Shown piece by piece: positions 47,639 to 57,690 of a DNA stretch of 64,000 bases. The notes below the pieces were generated by a model. That model had not been told where the DNA came from. It saw only the letters and a list, made by a program, of their open reading frames with translations, and did no database searches. A program made the position numbers and the translations under genes. Within the stretch, counting starts at the first letter, position 1. The number at the start of each line of letters is the position of its first letter. This stretch comes from Polytrichum commune (taxonomy: Eukaryota; Streptophyta; Polytrichopsida; Polytrichales; Polytrichaceae): NCBI GenBank assembly GCA_950295325.1, contig OX485804.1, positions 46,190,001 to 46,254,000 of the forward strand, given 5' to 3'.

Positions 47639-49544
47639 GCGGTGCTCGTTGCCCATGTCTTAGCTTCCCTCGTCATTTGACAGTCATCATTCCTTTTGAA
47701 TCAAAGAGCCAATTATGAAAATACCACTAAAATACATTACACTACACTATCTTATCCAGTCCAAAATGAGCATACAATTAATAACATAGTAGCCCGTACT
47801 TAATCCAATTTGGAAAGAAATATGTGAACCTCACTTGTGTAGAGTTCAACATTGCCCAAATGCCTCAATCGAACAGCGACCTTCGTGTATCCTCCAATTC
47901 GCTACATAAGTTAACGGGTGAATGTTCACAACACCTAATGACAAGCGCAAGGGGAGGGGGGAATCGAACCAAGAAAAAGGAAGACAGAAACGCATATTTT
48001 TACAGAACCTGCAAGTTATCATTTTAAAACCAAAGACCCATGAAACGAGACTAAAAAAACCCTGGTATTGTCTCGCAAACTTAGTAATTTGGATGAATGA
48101 ATCAGTAGAGGACAAGTTTTTACTATTACCCCCTCGGTAAGTTAGGTGTTTAGGTAAACCAAAACCCAAGCTAAACTCTCTAATGAGTTGGCCGCCACGT
48201 GTCATGCACCTCATTGGTGCAAGGGTACTTGTGGCTGGCACTTGCCGAGGCTGGTGGGGAAAGGAAAACACTTTTTAAGCTTTTTTTTCATCCATCTGTC
48301 TGGATGAGAAACCTTGCCAGTGGCTACTACTAGGCACTCAAAACACATTGAAAAGGGCAACTAAAATCTGAAAAATATCTGTGCATGCCCACAAATCAAG
48401 GAGTTTATCTATTAGTTGCCCGAACAAGAACGACCCACGAAGGGGCCCGCCTGCTTCACTTTGATCTTCTTATTACATGGAGCCGAGGATTCATAGTTTT
48501 AACGGCCACTCCAAGTACAAGACAAAGAGCCAATTTACGGCCACCTTATTGCTTGTATGTGAGAGACTCGACCTTCTAGAGAAAGATGGGTTGAGGACTT
48601 TCTCATTGTGCGACATTTTCTAGTCCAAGTATGGTAACCTGTCCTAATATTGCGCAACAATGTTCATGCTGCCCTTATGTTGCGCAGCAATTGCTCATTG
48701 GAAGTAGCTAAAGTTGCTGTATAGTACGGTTAAAGAAGAAGAGCATTGTACAGAACATGGGATTTGGATTGGAGCAAGAGTTATTATATTCGTTAATTTG
48801 GGACTTTTTCGGCATTTTGAGAAAGTTACAAATATAAGAACATGGATAAAATCACACATATATTGGAGAATGTTGTAAGATGCAAATACTTTGAAGCGGG
48901 TGTTCATATCAAGAACCCAATTAAGAACTCATATCAAGATGGTTTAGGTAGGACGACCCAAACATTAGACCATGTTGTTGTGGTCCATATATTAATTTGA
49001 GACAAGAGAAAGTCTCAAATTAACGAATATAGTGATTTAAGGCATCAACATTTCAAAGTTTGGTTGAAGAAACACGTGATGTTAAAATGTGCATCTCCAT
49101 TCAACATGTTGTGATGTGAAAGTTCGGTCTTTCTAAACTCTAGTATGTGGTTGTCACTAAGAAGCAAGGCCTTGCTGCTCCGTTTCTGTATATTGCTCGT
49201 GCTGTTGTCACCGATGACCGTATACGTAAGTGTTTGATTGTTTAGATTACCTATGCAATTGGTCGTATACTAAAAAGGAGGTAGATTGATTTTGGTTTGA
49301 ATGTCACATGTTGTCATTGTGTGAGTGGTGGGAACAACTTAGAAAGATGACATGGACATTGAATTTAGGAGGAGGCTTGTGGCAATCGTATATGAATGTA
49401 TGGAAGATGTCTCTTTCCGTAATGTTATCCAACTAACCTAACAAGTTTTCTTGGCTTTGCGGGGTAGTTTGGTTCACGACCTCTACCGAGGGGGAGTGCG
49501 AATCTGGGGGAGGAGAGGGTGAAAATGTTAATTCCCATTGTAGG
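47639..49544. other. Intergenic, no gene recognised
   Basis: A minus-strand ORF of 141 codons (48271-47846) has no recognised motif and may be chance. A short fold-back lies between 48784-48808 and 49008-49034 ('TATATTCGTTAATTTG'). Confidence 0.4.
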
Positions 49545-50290
49545 ATTAGAACCCAATATTATTGATATTTGAGTATATTTGGACAACCCACTAGTCTAAA
49601 ATTAATAAATGATGTGCATTTGTGGGGACAAAACATCAAACGACAACATCAAAAGCAACAACATAACAACCACAACTTCAAATGTTTGTATTCCATGCTC
49701 ATCAACCATCATACATGTGTTGTTTTGTAATCTCGTGTACGTGATATTGGCGGTTGGAATTGTCCAAAATTCATGCATAAATTGTAGATGTGATTACTAA
49801 AACTTAGCCAAACCAACCCCTAAATTGGGACCATGTGCCCCAAATTAGTTCAACTGGTGTGTTCAAATTGAGATGAATAAGCAACCAACCTATAGGGGGG
49901 TCAATGAACATGAAGAAATTTGAACCAACTCGGTATCTAATATCCTTACTTCTTTACGATAAGCCGGCTTATCATTGAAATGCTTGGTAATACCATGTAT
50001 TCTTAATTCCAATGTAAATCCTTCAGAAAACTAGGATATAAGTATTTTGGGATTTATGCATGAATATTGGACAATTCCAACTGCCAATATCACATACACT
50101 AGATCGTGAAACTACACAACTATGGTGGTCTCGGCAACCATGGAACACAAACATTTGAAGTTGTCGTTGTTGTGTTCCCGCTTTTAGTGTTGCCATTTCA
50201 TGGTTGTGTCCCCACTAGCGCACATCCCTTAATGTTTTTAGACAAGTGGTTTGTCCAAATATACTCAACTGTCAATTCAAACATGGTTCA
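49545..50290. mobile_element. Large fold-back element with about 250-bp arms
   Basis: The left arm (about 49545-49795) and right arm (about 50045-50290) are inverted copies: 'TTGAGTATATTTGGACAA', 'CAACTTCAAATGTTTGT', 'GTTGGAATTGTCCAA' and 'ATTCATGCATAAAT' occur in both. The central spacer of about 250 bp holds the perfect 16-bp palindrome GATAAGCCGGCTTATC near 49960. The short ORFs in the arms are by-products. The class is unknown; no target duplication was identified. Confidence 0.75.
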
Positions 50291-50442
50291 GCTCATTTCC
50301 TAGAGTTTTGATGATCTTGAACTAGTAATTTGGAAAACAAATCGGTTTCTCTATAAGTAGTAGCCAGTTCTCCATGTTCATTGGTAGGTATTGGCAAAAT
50401 GATTTGTTGTACCCCTTTGAGGGTTCAGGTCAAGGTGACAAA

Positions 50443-50860
50443 GTCCAGTTCATCATGAGAGAGGGAAATATCATATACAAGCGTACCTCTCATTCACCCA
50501 ACATAAAAAAACACTCGTCCCTTATAGCTTTGTTGCCGTATCATTTCAATGGCCTCGAGTACACTGATATGGGGTTCTCAACACTAATTCCCGTACAAGG
50601 TCCAGTTCATCATGAGAGAAGGAATTATCATGTACAAGCGTACCTCTCATTCACCCAACATAGAAAACTTGACCCTTATGGTTTTGTTGCCGATTCATTT
50701 CAATGGCCTCGAGTACTTTAATATGTGATTCTCAACGCTAACTCCCATACAAATTAACTTGTAAAAACGCGAAAGCTCCGGAGGTTGCGTGTTATTTCAG
50801 GGCTTTTGTGTTGGATGGATGAGAAGAGGTGCGCTCCTCGTATGCGATAATTATTCCCTC
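50443..50860. repeat. Family D copy with an internal 157-bp tandem duplication
   Basis: The block 'GTCCAGTTCATCATGAGAGA' through 'CAATGGCCTCGAGTAC' occurs at 50443 and 50600. The following part ('GGAGGTTGCGTGTTATTTCAGG', 'CGTATGCGATAATTATTCC') matches the family D copies at 39490 and 52790. It ends about 500 bp upstream of the first RBCS gene. Confidence 0.8.
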
Positions 50861-50880
50861 TCTCTCTCTCTCTCTCTCTC
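50859..50880. repeat. (TC)11 microsatellite
   Basis: An uninterrupted TC tract about 500 bp upstream of the RBCS start codon, at the end of the family D repeat. Confidence 0.9.
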
Positions 50881-51201
50881 ATCCGCCCCCACCGCCGGAG
50901 AGTTTGTTACCGAAGGCGGCTGCAGTAGCAACTATGGGAGTGAGAAGGAGCAAGCTGCGGCCGCAATGTACAAGGATCTCTAGAAAACCGCCAATGTTCC
51001 TGATCATGTACTGTCGAGGAACATCGACGCAGCGGCCGTCATGTGTGAGTTGCTTGAATCGCAGCTCGCTCTCGGCTTGCTTGATTAGCGCGCGAGGACA
51101 TCTGTGCAGTTGGAGAGATGGGTGGGAACATGGGAACCGTTGCAATGTGGCCCACCGGGGAGAGGGTGGGATGGAATGGGAGCATGATCAGAGAGCAGCC
51201 A

Positions 51202-51292
51202 GCCTGATCTGCAGAAACAGAAGCGACAATCTTTGTGAGGCTGTGAGCGTCTTGCTTCGATTTTCCTCACAAGTCGGGTAGCACCATATATG
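51202..51292 (+). promoter_or_regulatory. RBCS (first copy) promoter elements
   Basis: The motif GCCTGATCT (51202-51210), the block TGTGAGGCTG (51234-51243) and a TATA-like CATATATG (51285-51292) precede the ATG at 51382. The same three, in the same order, precede the second RBCS gene, although the rest of the flank has diverged. This supports them as promoter elements. Confidence 0.6.
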
Positions 51293-51381
51293 CCTCGCGC
51301 TTGCTTGCACAACTCATCACTTCCTACACCTCCACCATCGAAGTGATCCATTGCACTTCACAGTTGGGTTGAGAAGGAATC

Positions 51382-51936
51382 ATGGCTTCCTGTATCGCCG
51401 CCGCCACCATGGCCCCCGCTGCTGCTCTTGCAGTCGCTGCCTCCAGCAGCGTCGCCGCCTCGCAGTCAAGCTCCGTCAAGGCCTTCACCGGCCTCAAGAG
51501 CGCCACTCTCTTCTCCGCCAACGCCAACACCAACGCCGTGAGCAGCGTCAGCAACGGCAGCCGTGTGTCGTGCATGCAGGTGTGGACCCCCGTCAACAAC
51601 CTCAAGTTCGAGACCCTGTCCTACTTGCCCCCCTTGAACGCCGACGCCATCGCCAAGCAGGTGGACTACATCCTGCGCAACGGCTGGATCCCTTGCATCG
51701 AGTTCGACATGGTGGGCACCATCTCCCAGACCAACTTCAAGGGCTCAGGATACTACGACAACAGGTACTGGACCATGTGGAAGCTGCCCTTGTTCGGTGC
51801 CACTGACTCCAGCTTGGTGTTGGCTGAGATCGAGGAGGCCAAGAAGGCGTACCCCGAGGCTTACATCCGTGTGTTGGCCTTCGACAACGTGAGGCAGGTG
51901 CAGGTGGCCGGATTCATTGCCCAGAGGCCTGCCTAG
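51382..51936 (+). CDS. RBCS: Rubisco small subunit, chloroplast precursor (copy 1)
   Basis: Intronless ORF of 184 residues. Residues 1-64 form an Ala/Ser-rich chloroplast transit peptide containing the conserved FTGLKSA segment. The mature subunit starts at MQVWTPVNN (residue 65) and has 120 residues. Family landmarks include [44 protein letters not shown] and [12 protein letters not shown]. Eight small subunits join eight large subunits in the stroma to form Rubisco, which fixes CO2. The coding sequence is much richer in GC (C-ending codons) than its surroundings, as usual for highly expressed plant genes. It differs from copy 2 by one mature residue (Leu here, Met there, in RV-AFDN). The antisense and frame-shifted ORFs across this gene are shadows. 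A TATA-like box lies about 95 bp upstream. Confidence 0.98.
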   Translation: MASCIAAATMAPAAALAVAASSSVAASQSSSVKAFTGLKSATLFSANANTNAVSSVSNGSRVSCMQVWTPVNNLKFETLSYLPPLNADAIAKQVDYILRNGWIPCIEFDMVGTISQTNFKGSGYYDNRYWTMWKLPLFGATDSSLVLAEIEEAKKAYPEAYIRVLAFDNVRQVQVAGFIAQRPA

Positions 51937-52789
51937 ATGACTTAGGAAACCAGCATTTTGCTTCCATTCATTTGTCGACATGTACACTCTAGCCCGGGTC
52001 CTGACCGGCGCTTGATTCAGTAAAACATTTGTACGATATCAACTCGATCTTCTGGACTCTTTTGGGCCACTGTGAATGTGTTCACCGCACCTTTGTATGT
52101 CACGCGTTGGAACTACAGTATGTGCTTGTCATCATTCTACTGGATGCCTTTCAGCCATGCTTTGTTAGCATTCGATACAATTCTATGTACATATTTTGCA
52201 ACTTCTCCCTGTCGTCCCTTACCATAGCATTAGAGCAGTGGACATGGACGTGGATGATAGGAGGTCCAATCTGCCGTCCTTCCGTACTCGGCATTTTCCA
52301 GGTATCAGCTGATGCTCACGTTCCCGTTGCCAAGGAATGATCGAAATCTGGACACTTGTTCTTCTCTGCCCGGAGCTGAACGTTGAGCAGTTGCGCGTGC
52401 CGACTCTAGCACTAGGCGGACATTAATCATTCTCCCCGAAGGTAAAGTAGCGGCTAGATATGTAGACCTGTAGGTATAATTTCTGATGAAATCATCCTCA
52501 AAAAGTAGAAGGTGCCTTTGGCACTTTCTTGCAGCCGCCATTTTCTTGGATTACACCATGATGGTATCACAAACAGTTATGAGAAGGATATTTTTGGAGG
52601 TATAGCCTGTGAGATTGTAGGTGGTATAGGTACTAGAACCTGTGTGTGAAAGGGGTCTTGTTTTCTTTTACATCCAGCACGGAAATATTGGGTGGAGAAT
52701 GGCAATGTTTATGACCACGAGAGGCAATGTATGGACTTTGTGAGGACAGTGGACGAGCTATGTTATGACAGCAGTGCAATAATAACTAC
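51937..52789. other. 3' flank of RBCS copy 1, no gene
   Basis: The 3' UTR probably ends within the first 100-150 bp ('CAGTAAAACATTTGTACG' near 52019-52036 is a plausible plant polyadenylation region). ORFs at 52029-52340 (plus) and 52541-52305 (minus) are unrecognised. Confidence 0.45.
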
Positions 52790-53040
52790 AGAAAGAGGGA
52801 CAGGGAATTATCACATATGAGCATATCGCTCATCCATCCGACTTATGAAAAATTTGAACCCCTGTAGATTTGTTGCTGAATCATCTCAAATGACCTTGAT
52901 TACACTAATTCCAGGTCTTTGAAGTCAATCCTGGTGCCAAACTAATTGAAAAGGTAACCTCCAGGCTGCATACTATTTCAGGGCGTTTATGTTGAATGAA
53001 GTAGAGTTTCGCTCGTATAAGCTTACAATAACTATGATTA
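52790..53040. repeat. Family D copy downstream of RBCS copy 1
   Basis: 'GGGAATTATCACATATGAGC', 'TTTGTTGCTGAATCAT', 'GGTAACCTCCAGGCTGCATA' and 'CTATTTCAGGGCG' match 39490-39720 and 50443-50860, in the same orientation. RBCS copy 1 is thus flanked by direct repeats. Confidence 0.7.
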
Positions 53041-53851
53041 AATCGTACTCTGCACGGATAGAAGTGCACAAGGAGCTGCCGAAATTGCTCCCCACTTGGA
53101 TTAGCAACTGATATAACCAAAGGTCTGAAAATTCAGCTCCCACGAATATGTGCTTCCCATTCATCTGCCCTTCAAATCCGAATGCACAAAGTGCTCCAGT
53201 GTCTCAACAATCTGTAATGATGATTATTGTATTTCTGTGAAGTTATTGATAGAATATGTGGATTGGATATCTATTGCAATTTGTCAACCTGGCAGTTGGC
53301 ATATTAAGAGTTTTTCCAAGTTTCGTACTTGTGTTACGCGAGAGGTGGAGATGCATGCTTCACTTAATTAATTCCTTCACTAGAAACCTGCTAAAAATGG
53401 CTATCCTTTGGCATTGTGAGCATTATCTATGGTGAAACGACTGAGTGAAGCATGAACATTCATGTTTCAAGTTCCTAAGCACAAAAACAATCTTCAGGAG
53501 AATAGAGTACTAAGTAGAATGGATTGTCATCCAATGTAGATGGAAAAGGTACATAGTCATGTGGATGTGGGAACCGAGAACAGCATTGGCTTATCCGTTT
53601 CAAAATCCTTCCTAAAGATACACAAAAGTGAGAAAGACACAGGACAGTGTGGTGTGTTAGCAAGCCAGGACATGTGCACACGTCATGAGAACCATGCAAT
53701 AATATATATGTCATGGGGTGAGAAAAAGCAAGATCTTCATGTAGGTACCAAGCATTGACCAACTTGGATATGGAGCGACAATGAGCTAAAGTTGGGGGCT
53801 TTTGACGTACAACTATGGTACATAATGTTAAATTTGGGAAGGCCTACCTTA

Positions 53852-54167
53852 GGTTGGGTTTACATTATGGTCCGGCTCGAAGATTTAAGAAACTTGGCGT
53901 TCAAACTTCAAAGCACTCCTTGATGAACTTTCTTCCCGGCTCAAGATTGAAGACTGGTTTCTCAAACTAGGAGGCGTGTTGTCTTGCGTAGGAACCATTA
54001 AAATTTGGTGGGAAAGTGATGCCACATTTGCATCACTTCATTTTTCTAAAACCTTGCAAGACCTAGACCCCAATGCAAATTCTTTGGGTCCAAAACTGTG
54101 CTCTTGTCGAACATGATCGCTCGATTTCAATGTTTATTTGGTCTTGGAACCTGGTGTAAACCTACCC
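53852..54167. mobile_element. PIF/Harbinger-like MITE, TTA target
   Basis: The ends are GGTTGGGTTTACATTATGG and, inverted, GGGTAGGTTTACACCAGG, flanked by TTA on both sides (53849-53851 and 54168-54170). The 316-bp interior is non-coding. The TIR resembles that of the 392-836 element. Confidence 0.8.
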
Positions 54168-54206
54168 TTAGGCAATGTAGTTTTGGTTTCTTTTTTATGG
54201 TGAGAA

Positions 54207-54428
54207 ACTACATATGATATTTAGTGTCACTTACTATTTGGAATAATGCAATGCTTTAACTATTTATTGTACATCTCATTTTTTATTACCAACAAAAGTC
54301 GAATTGGTTGTTTGGACATCATAGAACACCAACATCTTTACTTGGTACAAATTTACATTAATAGTAACAAGATCTAGGAATGTGTAACACCGAATAAAAA
54401 GTGACACTAAATATCATATTTAGTGTAG
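54207..54428. mobile_element. MITE family F1 copy
   Basis: The ends are CTACATATGATATTTAGTG and, inverted, CTACACTAAATATGATATTT. The interior is the reverse of 32844-33057. Confidence 0.75.
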
Positions 54429-54577
54429 TGGTGCCTCCTTGAAAGCAACAAGCATTTCAAAACCAACCCATGATGTGGAGTACTTATGATTTGATGTTGA
54501 AGCTATCTGAATGGGCCTCTAAGTGTCTATTTTGACCTCCACCGCAGTCCCAACTTATGAACTGAGAGATCCAACTA

Positions 54578-54956
54578 CTACACTAAATATGATATTTACT
54601 ATCATACGGTATTTTGTGTCAATGTGATACCTTTTTGGGTGTCATTTCTTATGAATAAGTTTACAAATATTGTCATGGATGATGGACGAGTTCATCCATT
54701 GGCCAAAACCCTACCTTCTCTTGTTAGCAACTTGTCATCAAATATTGTCATGAAAGATTAAAATTTGGATGAAAACCCACATGGTAAGTGACAGTAATTG
54801 TAACACTGTAAATCTATAATCCCCCCCAAAATTTACAAGGAATGACAGATAATGTTGGGTTAACATTCAGTGTTGGTGACACTACACTGTGGTTTACAAT
54901 TAGTATCGATCAAGACAATTGGAATTGGTGACACTAAATATCATATTCAGGGTAGT
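54578..54956. mobile_element. MITE family F2 copy
   Basis: Collinear with 33695-34076 over its whole length. It provides the uninterrupted reference for the nested insertion in the 60941-61495 copy. Confidence 0.8.
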
Positions 54957-55059
54957 TACAGAGTGACCGCATGAGTCTGAGAAATCAACGCTGATCATTT
55001 TTTAGGACTGTATGGAATAGAATATAAATAAAAAAAAAGGAAAGAAATCAAAATTTAGC

Positions 55060-55120
55060 CAGTTGGACTTGGAACCATTAGGGTCTTGACCACTTTTGAC
55101 GAAATTCTCCCCGTTCACTG
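55060..55120 (+). repeat. Family R1 fragment
   Basis: 'CCAGTTGGACTTGGAACC', 'GGGTCTTGACCA' and 'AAATTCTCCCCGTTCACTG' match the 3' part of R1. It is interrupted on the right by the hAT MITE at 55129. Confidence 0.6.
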
Positions 55121-55128
55121 GCCGCAAC

Positions 55129-55520
55129 CAGTGTTCAAGATTGAAGCCCTCATATGAATTTCATTTTGAAGGGCTCTCAAATTTCGGCCCTTCAGCTGCA
55201 GGGTTGGTTCAAATCCAAAACGTCAATCCAAGAATATAGAAATGAAATACAAAACTCATATTAAACTTGTGCATGAATTATAAGGTACATGTTTTCAGTA
55301 TAATGTGAAGAATTAAGAATCAACCATCTAACTCTACTTCTCGTAGTGACAATGCCCTATGCTTGTTGGTTCATGTGGCGGGCTAATTATACCGAGGACT
55401 TCAAGTGACGTCTTCATTTTCAATTTGGGGTTGCATTTTGAAGGGTTATTTTGAGATAGGTATGTTTTGAAGGGCCAAATCGCGTTTGAAGGGCATTGAA
55501 GATTTCAATCTTGAACACTG
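55129..55520. mobile_element. hAT-like MITE, 392 bp
   Basis: The ends are perfect 17-bp inverted repeats, CAGTGTTCAAGATTGAA, fitting the hAT pattern C-A-n-n-G. Flanks of 8 bp are GCCGCAAC (55121-55128) and ACCACAAC (55521-55528), matching at 6 of 8 positions. 'TTTGAAGGGC' and 'GGCCCTTC' motifs recur subterminally. It is non-coding. Confidence 0.8.
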
Positions 55521-56196
55521 ACCACAACAATATTAAGGTAGAAATACCATAACCCGTTAACCACCCTCTAGCCGTGCACTAGACCGCCGTCATAATGGTG
55601 AAGTGCCATTTCTAAAACCGATCATGGCTCGGCATCAACTTCAATGCATGTACACTTAGTGCAGCCAATGGGAGTCAAGTGTTAATGTATTTATGAGGTA
55701 ACCGATTTAGGCGATATTTTGTATGGAAATGCGGATTACCGTGTTCGGTGTAGGGAGAATCTCGTGAACGAGTAGGGGTTTGGACAACTTTCCACTTTGA
55801 AAAATTGTAGCATTTTTTGTACAGGACAGAAAAACATGAAACAACTTGCATTCTTCATGAATCCTTCTCGTCTATCTTGGAAAAATTATCTCATGATTGT
55901 CAGACCAGATCTTCAATGCGATAAAATCACCTTATTTTCATGGGTTATGGTTTTTCTACCTTAATTGTACATGCTTTTATGTTACATCCGCAACACTTGG
56001 ACAGTATAGGTACGTAGAGCCAGGCACCTGGTACATTTCATAATTGTGGCATACATGTGCCGGGGCTGGGAGCAATGAATGAAGAACCGCTTTCTCAATC
56101 ACCACTTGCATCCACAGCTCGGATGAAAAATGTCTACAATCTGCTCTTGATAGGGAAAAGTGGATATATAGAACCTGACAAATATCTCACAAAATA

Positions 56197-56217
56197 GATG
56201 GGTGGGTGGGTGGGTGT
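56197..56217. repeat. (GGTG)n short tandem repeat
   Basis: Four to five GGTG/GGGT units around 56200-56215. Confidence 0.8.
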
Positions 56218-56512
56218 ATGTGCTGATTGTATATAGCCTGGGTGGTCAATAAGAGTAGGGGAAAAGAACTCTATGAGTCTGTGTAGACTCCACATTTCAA
56301 AACGTGAAAGTGCTTGGGAAAGGGAGGCCATTGTTGCTATTCCGGTGGGAGAGACTCATGCCCCGATCACACCAAACTTTCCGTCCAGTTCCAACCATGA
56401 TGTTGCTGGGGATTATGTTGAGAAATAGATGCAAGTTCGCCACTTTTCACACTATTGTAGTCGGAGATGTCGACGAATGGTGTTTGAGCAGTCTGGTGTG
56501 ATCAACCTCTCA

Positions 56513-57004
56513 GAGCCACTTTAGACTCGTGACTAGTGACCATGAGAAAAAACGATTTTATGATTTGTCGTGATCATGGTTGGCGGTCCGAAGAGAGTTC
56601 CACGTCGCATTTTAAATGTCTTGGTCATGCATTATAGTGTAAGCGGATTGAGACCTAGGTGTAGCACTTTTAATGAAGAGGAAAATGACACAAAATAGAG
56701 TAAACTAAAAATAGGATTGGGTAGAGATAGAATTTTCCTCGAACATGGTTTTTTTTTTGTTTTTTTTGGTGAGACGACCTACTTGGGTTCTCTTATCGCA
56801 AAATCATGGTGATAGCCATGCATTATTCATTTCTTGACATGTAGGATTACATGTCTCTTTCTCATCCATTTCTGGACATGCTCACCCATGGCCAATTCTA
56901 ATTTAGGGGACGAAGTGTAAAACGAGGTAGGATTGCCACTCATTTCTCAACCAATGAGAGATTCTAGAAAGCGGTAGTCATGGACACTAGTGTGAGTAGG
57001 CCCT
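56513..57004. mobile_element. Family E element with TIRs
   Basis: The left end region 'CTCGTGACTAGTGACCATGA' and the inverted right end 'CTCACACTAGTGTCCATGAC' are related. The right half matches 1-235. The interior contains poly-T and family-wide 'TATAGTGTAA' blocks. It is non-coding. Confidence 0.6.
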
Positions 57005-57486
57005 CAACTACATTGATTATCCCAATTAACGCGTGTTACTATTCGGAATCACGTGTGCTTACCCATGAGTTTAATTTTTACTAACAAAAATTCAATAGGT
57101 TGATAAGATAATATACAACATAAATGACTTTGCTTGGTAAAATACTACATTCTCCTTCAAGAAATTTAGTACTGCGTAACTTCAAATAGTAACATGCACT
57201 GATTGGGATTATCAATGTAGTGGATACGTATAAAAATCCAGTGTCCGACTTTAGTTGCAGGCCTGCATCTAGAGATTGGTAATATGTTCGAACCAACTTT
57301 TGGCTTAAAAAAATGCACAATCTTTTCAACTTAAAGAATAGAACTACCCAAAAAAACTTGGAGTCCTCTTGATTCCTATCTTCCTACACGGTAAAAAATT
57401 TGCACCACCTTATGCTTCTCTATATAGATCTTGTGCAGAACCTCTTAAGTGATCGGTTTTGGGTGCCTCTACTCTAGAGATGAATT

Positions 57487-57690
57487 GGTTGAGTTTGAGA
57501 ATAGCAGGTTGAAGTTCAAGACTTCAGGAAGATTACCAATTAATTTAGAGGAACCTATGACATATACCTGGAATCGATAAAAGAAAACCAAAAAATCACA
57601 ACATGTAACCAGTTGGACTTGGAAACAACACTAGGATTTTGACCGATTAACTTATGCCCAAAATCTCCCTGGACACAATGAATGCATTTG
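57487..57690 (+). repeat. Family R1 copy
   Basis: 'GTTGAGTTTGAGAATAGCAG', 'TTCAAGACTTCAGGAAGAT', 'TTTAGAGGAACCTATG', 'CCAGTTGGACTTGGAAAC' and 'AAAATCTCCCTGGACAC' match 30785-30960 and 35610-35795. Confidence 0.75.

Noticed and set aside
47846-48271. 141-codon minus-strand ORF
   Set aside because: No recognisable motif, unremarkable composition, and no splice partners found; likely chance.
51351-51806. Long ORFs in other frames across the RBCS genes (also at 61671-62198 and antisense)
   Set aside because: They are frame and strand shadows of GC-rich RBCS coding sequence; their conservation between copies follows from RBCS identity.
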